DNA of 38,519 nucleotides from Candidatus Vogelbacteria bacterium (GCA_016215335.1 JACRKE010000018.1:1-38519); one strand, 5' to 3'; positions 1-8,316 are shown, numbered from the stretch's first letter. Notes: generated by a model from the sequence alone, not told the origin. Numbers and translations: made by a program.

Positions 1-137
1 AAAAAACTGGTCGCGCGCAAAATCAGAAATGCAGAGAAAACTTTTTTGCTGGGTGGCGAGTGGTAGCGAGCGGCGGCGGGCTGGCTTCCTTAGTCGGGAT
101 CGGTTTGGTAAAAAGTTCGGATTTCATTCAGGAGGGA

Positions 138-261
138 CAGCCAACAAGGATAAGATTGAAAGGTTGCCTCGCGGCTTCGCCGCTCGGCATTGAATTTGGC
201 GAGGATTTGCCAGTCATTTCTGAACGAAACCGAAACCGCTCGCTCCGTGAGTTGGGGGTTC
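138..261 (+). repeat. Left arm of 124-bp inverted repeat
   Basis: This arm is the reverse complement of 1708-1831 with two mismatches (at 248 and 252). Its outer end begins with CAGCCA, the same bases that form the end of tRNA-Gln in the right arm, but no tRNA is seen here. The two arms enclose about 1.45 kb containing nearly all of the recombinase gene. Confidence 0.9.
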
Positions 262-345
262 ATTCCGCAAAGCGGAATACAAATGAAATTTGTGAGCCGA
301 CATTTTCTTTTCCGCCTTCGGCGGAAACCAAAGCGACAGTAATTA
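138..345 (-). pseudogene. Remnant of a second serine-recombinase 3' end
   Basis: Read on the minus strand this stretch matches the 3' end of the intact recombinase gene at 359-1840, which lies in the opposite direction. Bases 138-261 match 1708-1831 at 122 of 124 positions as an inverted repeat. Weaker similarity continues to about 345, with shared blocks such as GAGCCGAC and CAAAGCGACAG in the same order. Within the weaker part, 262-293 is an insertion made of two small perfect hairpins, and 309-327 is a third hairpin that replaces unrelated sequence. No start codon or recombinase body is present. It is best read as a decayed relic, or as an arm kept similar by gene conversion. The 100-codon plus-strand frame here is a shadow. 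Confidence 0.6.
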
Positions 346-358
346 GCCCAAAAGCAAT

Positions 359-1840
359 ATGAGCAAATTCTTTCTCTACGCTAGAAAATCAACCGATGAG
401 CCGGATAGGCAGATTTTGAGTATTGAGGCGCAAATAGCTGAGTTGCGTGAGTTTGGCGAGCGAGAGCATTTGGAGATCGTGCAGGAGTTTGTGGAAAGCC
501 AGACCGCCAAAGAGCCGGGCAGACCTATCTTTAATCAAATGCTCTCGCTCATAGAGAAAGGATTTGCTCAAGGAATTTTGGCGTGGCATCCCGACAGATT
601 GGCGAGAAATAGTGTGGATGGCGGCAGAATAATTTACTTGATTGATACCACCAAAATTCGCGAGTTGAAGTTTCCAACATTTTGGTTTGATGCCACGCCG
701 CAAGGAAAATTCATGTTGAATATCGCTTTTGGGCAATCCAAATACTATATTGATAATCTTTCAGAGAATGTAAAAAGAGGGTTGCGTCAAAAAGTAAGAC
801 GAGGCGAATATCCGGGTGTGGCTCCCACCGGATACTTGAACGACAAAGTGAATCACAAAATGGTCAAAGACCCGGAACGCTATCGCCTCGTCCAAAAACT
901 TTTTGAACTGTACGCAACCCGGAAGTATTCTCTGAAAGATTTACGAAATGAAATTACTGAAATTGGCTTAGTGAGCCGGAACGGATTGCGGCTGACAGTT
1001 TCCAATATCCAGATGATACTCCGCAATCCGTTCTACTATGGCGCGTTCAAGTTCAACGGCGAGTTGTACGAGGGCAAGCATGAGCCAGCGATAGCAAAGA
1101 AACTTTTTGATAAAGTGCAGGAAGTGATGTCGGAAAAATCCCGTCCCAAGAAGCGAGGCGAGAAAACATATATTTTTCGCGGATTATTAAAATGTGGAGA
1201 GTGTGGTTGCGCCATTACCGCCGAAACGCAAAAAGGACACTCGTATTATCGCTGTACCAAAAAGAAAGAGGTTTGCTCGCAACCCTATATCCGCGAAGAA
1301 ATTCTCGCCTCGCAGATTTCCGACATACTTCAAAAAGTTTCTTTGCCGGAAGATTGGTCGGACAATATGCTCGCTCAATTAGAAACAGACGAAGCGAGCA
1401 CCGCCCAATCTGATGCTCTGTTCGCTCAAAATCTCAAAAACGAGGTTAAGGCGTGCGAGGAGAAGCTAGACACGCTTTTAGACGCACATTTGGAAAAGAC
1501 CATCACCGGCGAGGAATACACCGCTAAGAAAAACAAAATCCTCGCACGCAAGATTGATATTGAGCAAAAATTGAAAGATTTTGAGCGACAGGGCAATCGC
1601 TGGCTCGAACGGACGCGGAATCTCATTTTAGCCGCTCACCAAGCCAATTCTGTCGCTTTGGGAGATAATTTCTCTGAAAAGAAAAATTATCTTGAAAAAG
1701 TCGGCTCGAACCCCCAGCTCGCGGAGCGAGCGGTTTCGGTTTCGTTCAGAAATGACTGGCAAATCCTCGCCAAATTCAATGCCGAGCGGCGAAGCCGCGA
1801 GGCAACCTTTCAATCTTATCCTTGTTGGCTGGGAGACTAG
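359..1840 (+). CDS. Large serine recombinase (resolvase/integrase family)
   Basis: A 493-residue site-specific recombinase expected to cut and rejoin DNA through a phosphoserine link. The N-terminal resolvase domain has the YARKS motif with catalytic Ser11 and a DRLAR motif at 79-83. A Recombinase domain spans about 155-255, followed by a zinc ribbon with Cys279, Cys282, Cys299 and Cys306. Residues from about 355 to 415 look like a coiled coil. This architecture is typical of large serine integrases. No clear Shine-Dalgarno precedes the ATG. The last codons and the TAG stop (1838-1840) lie inside tRNA-Gln on the other strand, and the C-terminal 40 or so codons form the right arm of an inverted repeat. 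The C-terminal [16 protein letters not shown] segment looks native to the family, so the repeat probably derives from the gene. The tRNA-end position suggests integration there. A full element with a second attachment site is not seen. Confidence 0.93.
   Translation: MSKFFLYARKSTDEPDRQILSIEAQIAELREFGEREHLEIVQEFVESQTAKEPGRPIFNQMLSLIEKGFAQGILAWHPDRLARNSVDGGRIIYLIDTTKIRELKFPTFWFDATPQGKFMLNIAFGQSKYYIDNLSENVKRGLRQKVRRGEYPGVAPTGYLNDKVNHKMVKDPERYRLVQKLFELYATRKYSLKDLRNEITEIGLVSRNGLRLTVSNIQMILRNPFYYGAFKFNGELYEGKHEPAIAKKLFDKVQEVMSEKSRPKKRGEKTYIFRGLLKCGECGCAITAETQKGHSYYRCTKKKEVCSQPYIREEILASQISDILQKVSLPEDWSDNMLAQLETDEASTAQSDALFAQNLKNEVKACEEKLDTLLDAHLEKTITGEEYTAKKNKILARKIDIEQKLKDFERQGNRWLERTRNLILAAHQANSVALGDNFSEKKNYLEKVGSNPQLAERAVSVSFRNDWQILAKFNAERRSREATFQSYPCWLGD
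1708..1831 (-). repeat. Right arm of 124-bp inverted repeat
   Basis: This arm covers the 3' end of the recombinase gene and stops within the 3' end of tRNA-Gln at CAGCCA. Its partner is 138-261. It contains two short internal hairpins, GCTCGC/GCGAGC at 1717-1731 and GCGGC/GCCGC near 1788-1800. Confidence 0.9.
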
Positions 1841-1900
1841 GAATCGAACCTAGATTGATGGATTCAGAGTCCATTGTCCTACCGGTTAGACGATCTCCCA
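1826..1900 (-). tRNA. tRNA-Gln (anticodon CUG), CCA encoded
   Basis: On the minus strand the acceptor arms TGGGAGA and TCTCCCA pair perfectly. The anticodon stem ATGGA/TCCAT carries the loop CTCTGAA with anticodon CTG, and the T-arm is CTAGG-TTCGATT-CCTAG. Discriminator G and an encoded CCA follow (CCA at 1826-1828). It is the only tRNA in the window with an encoded CCA. Both neighbours run into it: the recombinase stop overlaps its 3' end by 15 nt on the opposite strand, and the homing endonuclease stop overlaps its 5' end by 22 nt on the same strand. Confidence 0.95.
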
Positions 1901-2646
1901 ATATTTTTGTCAATAACTAACACTTTCCTCTTTGGAGCCAACTTATTTTTCTTGTAATCACGGAACTTTATAATTTCAATCGCGCGAAACACCTCCTTCT
2001 TCTTCGATAACTGTACCGAAAACGTGGAGCGATGTGGATGAAATCCTAACATTTTTAAGCCCCGTTGTACATTATTCAAAAGTGAATTGTTTCGGTTGCT
2101 AAAGAATAATTTGTACGTACCTGTCGGTAAATGTATACAGTGCGACCCATCGGTTTCGATGAGACCGCGCAGGTATGCTGCTAAATATACTTTATTTGAG
2201 CTAATCCACCGTGGCAAGCAAAAGTATACTCCCTTTTTGTTCCTTGACGGTATATTTAGACGCTTAGAAATGTATTGTTCATAAATGGTAATTATAAGGC
2301 AATTACTTCTCTTAACTTTAGCGACTGTTGGTCTCTTGCCAAACACCCGAAAAATTATTCCCGCGTACCTTTTAGCAAAACCTGGGTTGTTCGAATTTGA
2401 GGCAATCCTCAACACCTCTGATCGAGGAAAGACTCCTATGTTTCCATCTCCTAGTACTGCGCCAATAAGTTCTGCTAAATCTGCATTTCGTTCGAGTGGA
2501 GCGTAAGATGGTAAAAGCCCTATACTTCTCATCTCATCACGCCAAGGTCTTGAGTTATCAAGATTGCGCGATTTCATCGTCTCAGAGATTTTACGTACCG
2601 ATACGTTGGTCTCTTTTGTAAATCCCTTGCTCCAACCTTTACTCAT
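1879..2646 (-). CDS. LAGLIDADG homing endonuclease ending inside tRNA-Gln
   Basis: A 255-residue protein with the two helices of a double-motif LAGLIDADG endonuclease: LAELIGAVLGDG at 57-68 (acidic Asp67) and LAAYLRGLIETDG at 155-167 (Asp166). Such enzymes cut one long DNA site and copy their own gene into it. The N-terminal 50 residues look like a small DNA-binding extension. The gene sits directly upstream of tRNA-Gln on the same strand and its last codons use the tRNA 5' half. The TAG stop is the TAG of the D-loop GGTAG. No intron interrupts this tRNA. No clear ribosome binding site is visible before the ATG. The cut site is unknown; the tRNA-Gln region is the obvious candidate by position. 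Confidence 0.88.
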   Translation of the reverse strand: MSKGWSKGFTKETNVSVRKISETMKSRNLDNSRPWRDEMRSIGLLPSYAPLERNADLAELIGAVLGDGNIGVFPRSEVLRIASNSNNPGFAKRYAGIIFRVFGKRPTVAKVKRSNCLIITIYEQYISKRLNIPSRNKKGVYFCLPRWISSNKVYLAAYLRGLIETDGSHCIHLPTGTYKLFFSNRNNSLLNNVQRGLKMLGFHPHRSTFSVQLSKKKEVFRAIEIIKFRDYKKNKLAPKRKVLVIDKNIGRSSNR

Positions 2647-2760
2647 GTACTAAGTATACTATTGTTCACTTAACATTGATTGTGGAAAAATAGTGTGCAA
2701 AAAATACACAATGCGGTTCCAACTGTTGCAATAATTGCGCTTGAATATAGAATTACTTGT

Positions 2761-3798
2761 ATGAACTACAGAACATTAGGTAAAACAGGGCTAAAAGTTT
2801 CTGAGGTGGGATATGGCACTTGGGCGATTGCGAACGACGAAGGGTGTTGGTCTGGTGCGGACTTAAACGAAAGCTTGAAAAGTTTAAGCAGATATGTAGA
2901 ACTAGGTGGAAACTTTCTCGACACTGCGAGTATCTATGGGTTCTCGTCGACAAATCCTTGTCAACACGGTTCTGAGGAATTAATTGGCAAATTCTTGAGG
3001 CAAAGTGGTAAACGAGACAAGGTTCATATTGCGAGCAAAATTTACCCCAAAAACATGAAATGGCCGGCTTGGCGCGCGGTGCCCATTAGTGAAGTCTTCC
3101 CTGCCAGTCACATTGAGCACATTGTAAATGAATCGCTTCGCTCACTCAATATTGAGACTCTCGACCTTATGCAATTCCATGTATGGCAAGATGACTTTGT
3201 CAAAGAAGATGAATGGAAGAAAACGATCGATAGAATCACAAAAGCGGGCAAAGTGAAACACTGGGGAATATCAATAAATGACTACCAGCCAACTAACTGC
3301 CTTCGCACATTAGACACAGGATTAATCTCAACCATTCAAACTATTTTCAACATTTTCCATCAGCGACCGACGGAAAAACTTTTACCATACGCAAAGGAAC
3401 ACAATATTGGAATTATTGCGCGCGTGCCGCTTGATGAAGGAGGCCTTACTGGGAATATTACGAGCGCGACCAGGTTTAATAAAGGTGAATTTCGTGCGGA
3501 CTACTTCACGCCAGAGCGTCTCCTCGAACTGGATAAACATGTGCTTGAGCTAGAGAAGCTGATTGGCAACGAAGTTAAAACTCTGCCCGAGCTTGCACTG
3601 CGCTTTATCCTCTCGCACGACGAGGTATCGACCGTGATCCCAGGTATGCGAAAATTGAAAAATGTGGAAACGAATACAGCAGTCTCTGACGCAGGGAAGC
3701 TTTCACAAGAACTCATGACTGAGCTAAAAAAACAAACATGGGAGCGTAATTTCTACCCCGATGTCGACCCTTCGATGGCTCCGAGTTATCTCGAATAA
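2761..3798 (+). CDS. Aldo/keto reductase
   Basis: A 345-residue NAD(P)H-dependent oxidoreductase of the aldo/keto reductase superfamily, a TIM-barrel enzyme that reduces carbonyls. It starts MNYRTLGKTGLKVSEVGYGT, the usual opening of the family. The catalytic tetrad is visible: Asp54 and Tyr59 (DTASIY), Lys93 (ASKI) and His140 (LMQFH). The C-terminal IPGMRKLKNVETN region matches the cofactor-binding end. The frame is open for 27 codons further upstream, but the family start is at this ATG. The substrate cannot be told. It stands alone between the endonuclease gene and a convergent pyrG, so it may be cargo of the adjacent mobile region or a simple single gene. Confidence 0.93.
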   Translation: MNYRTLGKTGLKVSEVGYGTWAIANDEGCWSGADLNESLKSLSRYVELGGNFLDTASIYGFSSTNPCQHGSEELIGKFLRQSGKRDKVHIASKIYPKNMKWPAWRAVPISEVFPASHIEHIVNESLRSLNIETLDLMQFHVWQDDFVKEDEWKKTIDRITKAGKVKHWGISINDYQPTNCLRTLDTGLISTIQTIFNIFHQRPTEKLLPYAKEHNIGIIARVPLDEGGLTGNITSATRFNKGEFRADYFTPERLLELDKHVLELEKLIGNEVKTLPELALRFILSHDEVSTVIPGMRKLKNVETNTAVSDAGKLSQELMTELKKQTWERNFYPDVDPSMAPSYLE

Positions 3799-3920
3799 CT
3801 TTGAATTACGAAATTAGTCACAAAACCTGTTTTCTGCAATACGCAGAGGTCTCACCTCGAGAGTACCCGAGGAAAGACCTCGGAGAAAACGGTTTTGCTC
3901 ATCATTTCGTAATTCAAAGT
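3798..3920. terminator. Large nested inverted repeat between convergent genes
   Basis: The AKR gene (plus) and pyrG (minus) converge on this element. The outer arms 3798-3814 and 3904-3920 are 17-bp perfect complements. Inside them a second imperfect pair of arms (ACAAAACCTGTTTTCTGC against GGAGAAAACGGTTTTGC) encloses the 36-nt hairpin at 3846-3881 (GAGGTC...GACCTC). The whole 123-bp element could fold into one cruciform or RNA hairpin and may act as a two-way terminator, but it lacks a simple U-run. The 36-nt core recurs at 20208-20243. Confidence 0.6.
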
Positions 3921-3929
3921 GAATAAGAA

Positions 3930-5621
3930 TTATTTTCTATCTGCCGTGGCGGCCTTAATAAATGCCGTGAATAGCGGGTGGGGCTTAAGCGGGCCGCTTG
4001 TGTACTCCGGATGAAATTGAGTTCCAAGGAAAAATGGGTGGGTCTTTTTTGGCAACTCCATGATTTCCATAAGCACACCGTTTGGTGATTTGCCCGAAAA
4101 AATCATTCCTGAATTCTCCAGGCGCATTATATATTCTGGATTCACTTCGTAGCGATGACGATGTCTTTCGTGCACTATTGCTCCCCCGTTTTTCTTCTCG
4201 AAATTCCATCTGCTATTTTTTGATTTTGCGTAGGATTCAATTGCGATTGTTCCTTCGCGTAAAACTGCGAGATAGGCTCCAAGTCTCATACTGCCACCGA
4301 AGTTTGATTTCTGTAAATTAGCAAACTGTTCCGGCATTATGTCTATCACAGGATTACTGGTTTTCTTATCGATTTCTGTCGTGTGTGCGTCTTTAAGCCC
4401 TAAAACGTGTCTCGTGTATTCCACTACAGCGAGTTGCATTCCATAGCAGAGTCCAAGGTAAGGAATTTTGTTCTCTCTTGCGTATTTTATTACATAAATT
4501 ATGCCTTCAATTCCTCTTTTGCCAAAACCGCCAGGCACAACGATGCCGTCGTATTTTTTAAGTTCTTTGATTGACTTTGGATCCTTTTCGAATTTCTCTG
4601 AATCGATCCACTCAAGTATGGGCTTTTTTTTGTTCGCCCAGACGGCGTGCCTCAATGCCTCAACTACTGAAAAATATGCGTCCGCAAGCATAAAACTACC
4701 TGTTGTAAAATATTTACCCACTACTCCTATCCTCACTTCATGCTTATACTCACGTACCTCATCCGCCCAATCAAACCATTCTTTAGTAGTCTTTGTGCCA
4801 GCCTTCAGTCCAAGTTTTTTAAGTACTAGATCCGCAAATTTCTGCTCTTCAAACATTATGGGAATCCTGTAAACAGAACTCATGTCCGGGCCCGATATTA
4901 CACATTCCTCCGGAACACTGCAAAACATTCCTATCTTCTTTTTGCGTGGTTCATCTATGGGAAGCGACGCGCGCGCCACAATAAAATCTGCCTGAATACC
5001 GGCGCTGTTTAGAGTTCTCGCTGCGTATTGCGTCGGCTTGGTCTTCATTTCACCGAGTCGTCCAGGAATCGGCAAATAACTTACAAGTACAAAAAGGACG
5101 TCCTCAGGAGCCTGCTGCTTCATCATTCGTGCTGCTTCGAGGAATAAAATATTTTGATATTCACCTATCGTTCCTCCGATTTCGACCATTACGAAATCAG
5201 CATCTGCTTTTTTCTGTGCCTCTTTGAATCTTCGAATAATCTCTTCGGGAATGTGAGGCACCACTTCTACACACTTACCTCCATATTCAAGCGCTCGTTC
5301 CTTCTCAATTACCGTCCGATATACTCGCCCAGTCGTCATGTAGTTGTGTGAGAGAATGGTCGTGTCTAAAAATCTCTCGTATGAACCGATGTCTTGGTCG
5401 GTTTCGTCCCCGTCGTCGGTCACAAAGACTTCGCCGTGCTCTATCGGATTCATTGTGCCGGCGTCCACGTTTATATACGGATCAGCTTTTATAGCAGTGA
5501 CATTAAATCCGCGACGCTTGAGAAGTAGCCCTAAAGACGCAGTCGCAGTACCCTTTCCGACACCGCTCATAACACCACCAACCACGAAAATATACTTGGG
5601 AGTCTTTTTCTTTGTTGCCAT
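3930..5621 (-). CDS. pyrG: CTP synthase
   Basis: Converts UTP to CTP with ATP and glutamine. With the MATKKK start the protein has 563 residues, the normal length. The synthetase domain carries the P-loop-like GGVMSGVGKG at 15-24 and KADPYINVDAGTMNP. The glutamine amidotransferase domain carries the nucleophile Cys392 in LGLCYGMQ and the His537/Glu539 pair in FHPEYTSGP. Two further ATGs lie 5' in frame (to 5639), but MATKKK is the most family-like start. It is downstream of ftsX on the same strand after an 87-nt gap, so it may share transcription with prfB-ftsE-ftsX or have its own promoter. It ends 10 nt from the large inverted repeat. Confidence 0.97.
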   Translation of the reverse strand: MATKKKTPKYIFVVGGVMSGVGKGTATASLGLLLKRRGFNVTAIKADPYINVDAGTMNPIEHGEVFVTDDGDETDQDIGSYERFLDTTILSHNYMTTGRVYRTVIEKERALEYGGKCVEVVPHIPEEIIRRFKEAQKKADADFVMVEIGGTIGEYQNILFLEAARMMKQQAPEDVLFVLVSYLPIPGRLGEMKTKPTQYAARTLNSAGIQADFIVARASLPIDEPRKKKIGMFCSVPEECVISGPDMSSVYRIPIMFEEQKFADLVLKKLGLKAGTKTTKEWFDWADEVREYKHEVRIGVVGKYFTTGSFMLADAYFSVVEALRHAVWANKKKPILEWIDSEKFEKDPKSIKELKKYDGIVVPGGFGKRGIEGIIYVIKYARENKIPYLGLCYGMQLAVVEYTRHVLGLKDAHTTEIDKKTSNPVIDIMPEQFANLQKSNFGGSMRLGAYLAVLREGTIAIESYAKSKNSRWNFEKKNGGAIVHERHRHRYEVNPEYIMRLENSGMIFSGKSPNGVLMEIMELPKKTHPFFLGTQFHPEYTSGPLKPHPLFTAFIKAATADRK

Positions 5622-5708
5622 ATTTCGCATATGATACACCCGTGCTTAAAAAGCGTGAATATGGACAGAGTAAGCAAAAATAGGCGGATTAAAGCTTTTA
5701 TACCCTAA

Positions 5709-6635
5709 TTAAACTTTTAGATATCTATGCACAGCAATGAGACTTGCGAAAGCGCCGATTATAATTCCAAACAGCAACAGAGTTATGAAAAGCTGAAGAA
5801 TGTTTGCCGAATAGTAATCAATAAGGCTCATGCCGAGAAACCCGCTCGCGATTTCCGAGAACCATGCTACCAAAGGGTAAAACAGTACCGTAGTTATTAT
5901 CGCCCCCAAGCCTCCGGAAATAATTCCCTCCATAATAAATGGTCCGCGCGTGTAGTTGTTGCTGGCACCGACCAATTTCATGACTGAAATCTCCTCGCGT
6001 GCGGAGTAGATAGTAACGCGCACCGTGTTTACGGTGACCAGAATAGCGATAATGATAAGCAGAATTATGAGAGCAAACCCGAGCCGCTCCAGAGCCGACA
6101 AAATATTTGTAAGCCTGTCGATTACGAGTTTGTTCTGATAAAAATTTACTTTATCAATTATTGTCTTCTGCCCTGAAGCCAAAGCCGATTCATCGGCGGA
6201 AAGAAACTTAGCGATGCTTTCGTATTGCGAAGGATCCTTGGCCTTTATATTGAGTACTGCCCCAAGCGGATTCTCGCCAAGCTCGTCAAGCGCACCTATT
6301 ATCAGATTGTTGTCTTTGTGGCGTTCCTTAAACTGCCCAAGTGCGTCAGCGCGCGATAGATATTCGACGGATTTGACTTCAGGAAGCACTTCAACGGATT
6401 TCTTGAGCGAAAGGATATCCGCTTCCGGCGCATCTGTCTTCATGTAAACATTCACGTCGACTTTGGCTTTGACGTCCGCGATAATGCTCGAAAAAACCGT
6501 GCTAGAAAGCATAAGAGACCCGATAACGGCAAGGGCGATAACCATCACAAAGACAGAAGCAAGCGAAACAACACCGTTCCGCCAAAAATTCGTAAAGCCC
6601 GCCTTTATTACTCTTCTTAGTTTTTTGAAAAACAT
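5709..6635 (-). CDS. ftsX: Cell division protein FtsX
   Basis: The membrane half of the FtsEX complex, which controls cell-wall hydrolases at the division site. The 308-residue protein has an N-terminal basic segment, a first membrane helix at about 21-45, an extracytoplasmic domain at about 50-180, then three helices at about 186-206, 232-256 and 281-303. This matches the FtsX topology. The motif SAREEISVMKLVGAS after the second helix is the FtsX/MacB coupling region. It follows ftsE with a 105-nt spacer that is very AT-rich and holds tandem TGATAATTGA-like repeats, unusual inside this normally tight pair. Confidence 0.95.
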   Translation of the reverse strand: MFFKKLRRVIKAGFTNFWRNGVVSLASVFVMVIALAVIGSLMLSSTVFSSIIADVKAKVDVNVYMKTDAPEADILSLKKSVEVLPEVKSVEYLSRADALGQFKERHKDNNLIIGALDELGENPLGAVLNIKAKDPSQYESIAKFLSADESALASGQKTIIDKVNFYQNKLVIDRLTNILSALERLGFALIILLIIIAILVTVNTVRVTIYSAREEISVMKLVGASNNYTRGPFIMEGIISGGLGAIITTVLFYPLVAWFSEIASGFLGMSLIDYYSANILQLFITLLLFGIIIGAFASLIAVHRYLKV

Positions 6636-6740
6636 GAGTTAAATTTTCAATTTTAAATTTTCCAAAATTCTGGCTGGAGAATCTGTTTGATAATTGACCA
6701 TTGCAAATTCATTGCAAAATTGATAATTGATAATTGTGAA

Positions 6741-7421
6741 TTATAGACTGTACTTACCATCCGGATCGTCTCTTATTACCTTACCCGCGTCCAAAGTAAT
6801 CACGCGTTTCTTCAGCTCGTCCACCACTCCTCTATTGTGAGTTGTGAGAAGAATGGTAGTACCAAGTTCATTCACCTTCTTCAGTATCTGGACAATATCG
6901 TGAGTGTTTACGGGATCGAGATTGCCGGTGGGCTCGTCCGCGATGACCAACTCCGGCTGGTTGATAAGGGCTCTCGCAATCGCGACCCTTTGTTTCTCTC
7001 CGCCTGACAGTTCATGCGGAAAATTCGACATTTTTTTATCAAGCCCCACGAGCTCGAGCACGTCCGGAACATCCGAATCGATCTCATCGTCTGTGCGCCC
7101 CGCAGCCTCCATGGCAAAAGCTATGTTTTCGTAAGCGGTTCTTGATGGAATCAAGCGGAAGTCTTGAAAAACACATCCTATTTTCCTGCGATATAGAGAA
7201 AGTTTTTTCTTACGCAAATTTTGCACATTTACGGACTCGAAAGACACGGTGCCTTCACTCGGTTTCTCCTCGCCTAAAATCATTTTGATCAGGGTTGTTT
7301 TTCCGGCCCCCGAATGCCCAACAATAGATACGAACTCACCCCGCGCAACAGTGAATTTAACGTTGTGAAGAGCTATAGAACCATCTGGGTATACCTTAGA
7401 TACCTTATCAAAATACAACAT
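6741..7421 (-). CDS. ftsE: Cell division ATP-binding protein FtsE
   Basis: The 226-residue ABC ATPase partner of FtsX. It has Walker A GHSGAGKT at 35-42, a Q-loop in CVFQDFRL, the signature LSGGEKQRVAIARAL, Walker B VIADEPTGNLDP and the switch His in LLTTHN. Length is standard for FtsE. The gene begins 7 nt after the prfB stop, the usual prfB-ftsE-ftsX order seen in many bacteria. Confidence 0.96.
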   Translation of the reverse strand: MLYFDKVSKVYPDGSIALHNVKFTVARGEFVSIVGHSGAGKTTLIKMILGEEKPSEGTVSFESVNVQNLRKKKLSLYRRKIGCVFQDFRLIPSRTAYENIAFAMEAAGRTDDEIDSDVPDVLELVGLDKKMSNFPHELSGGEKQRVAIARALINQPELVIADEPTGNLDPVNTHDIVQILKKVNELGTTILLTTHNRGVVDELKKRVITLDAGKVIRDDPDGKYSL

Positions 7422-7428
7422 AATCTAA

Positions 7429-8316
7429 TTATAACGCCTTTTCCGCTTCGATGAAAGCGCCTAAGTCACCATAAAGCACCTTGTCAACGTTTGAAGTTTC
7501 AACTCCCGTCCTATGATCTTTAACCATCTGGTACGGATGAAAAACGTATGAACGGATCTGACTTCCCCACTCGTTTGCCGTAGTTTTGCTTATGTACATT
7601 CCCTTTTCTTTTGCTATTCGTTCTTCCTCCTGAATCTTGTAAAGTTTAGCTGCAAGCATCTCTATTGCTCTCGCTTTATTGTCGGATTGTGAACGTTCCG
7701 CTTCGCAATGCACGGCAAGTCCAGTGGGAATGTGGACAACCCTTACTGCCGTCTCTCGCTTGTTCACATTCTGTCCACCGGGCCCGCTTGAACGAGCGTA
7801 TTCGACTTTCAGATCGTCTGGGGGTATCTCAACCTGCACACCCTTTGGAAATTCTGGAATAACCTCAACCATTGAGAAAGAAGTGTGACGAAGTTTCTTG
7901 GCCGAGAAAGGAGAGATGCGTACAAGCCTATGGACACCTGACTCATTCTTTAGCGTGCCATAGACGTTTCTTCCTTCGACTAAAAATGTGAGATTACGAT
8001 AACCATTGTGTTCATTCACGTTTTGATGAATGATCTTCCATGTCCAAGCCATTTTCTCAATGTACTTTTGATACATTTCAAAAAGTATTCTTGAGAAATC
8101 CTCTGAATCATCGCCGCCAGCTCCAGAAAAAATTGAGACGATGGCGTTACCCTTGTCGTATTTGCCACCCTTACCACCGGTTTCAAGCTCTTCCTTGAGC
8201 TCACTGTGCTCCTTCACTATATTTTGGGCTCTTGTTTTATCAAGCCAAAAGTCAGGATCAAGCATCATGGCCTCGATCTCCTCTATGCGTTTTTTGATTT
8301 CGTCTGACATGTTCAA
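7429..8316 (-). CDS. prfB: Peptide chain release factor 2, short form
   Basis: Releases the finished peptide at UGA and UAA codons. The 295-residue protein has the stop-recognition tripeptide SPF at 135-137 (in RISPFSAKKLRHTSF) and the catalytic GGQ at 180-182 (in ARSSGPGGQNVNK). It is about 70 residues shorter than E. coli RF2. The missing part is N-terminal, which is common in CPR bacteria. No programmed-frameshift leader is visible because the frame is open from the first ATG. A second ATG two codons later (8310) is also possible. Its presence, together with UGA stops in neighbouring genes, shows that UGA is read as stop. Confidence 0.95.
   Translation of the reverse strand: MNMSDEIKKRIEEIEAMMLDPDFWLDKTRAQNIVKEHSELKEELETGGKGGKYDKGNAIVSIFSGAGGDDSEDFSRILFEMYQKYIEKMAWTWKIIHQNVNEHNGYRNLTFLVEGRNVYGTLKNESGVHRLVRISPFSAKKLRHTSFSMVEVIPEFPKGVQVEIPPDDLKVEYARSSGPGGQNVNKRETAVRVVHIPTGLAVHCEAERSQSDNKARAIEMLAAKLYKIQEEERIAKEKGMYISKTTANEWGSQIRSYVFHPYQMVKDHRTGVETSNVDKVLYGDLGAFIEAEKAL

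Noticed and set aside
60-362. A 100-codon plus-strand frame before the recombinase
   Set aside because: It is the complementary frame of the recombinase-end inverted repeat, and the same string appears opposite the real gene at 1628-1813.
359-1840. Intact integrative element or prophage
   Set aside because: No second attachment site, structural, replication or transfer genes are present. Only the recombinase and its repeat arms are seen.
3846-3881. CRISPR repeat unit
   Set aside because: Only two copies 16 kb apart, no regular spacers and no cas genes.
6636-6740. Possible small gene between ftsE and ftsX
   Set aside because: The spacer is AT-rich repeat sequence without a start-stop frame of useful length.
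7429-8316. Programmed +1 frameshift in prfB
   Set aside because: The gene is open in one frame from the first ATG and lacks the in-frame UGA with CUU before it.
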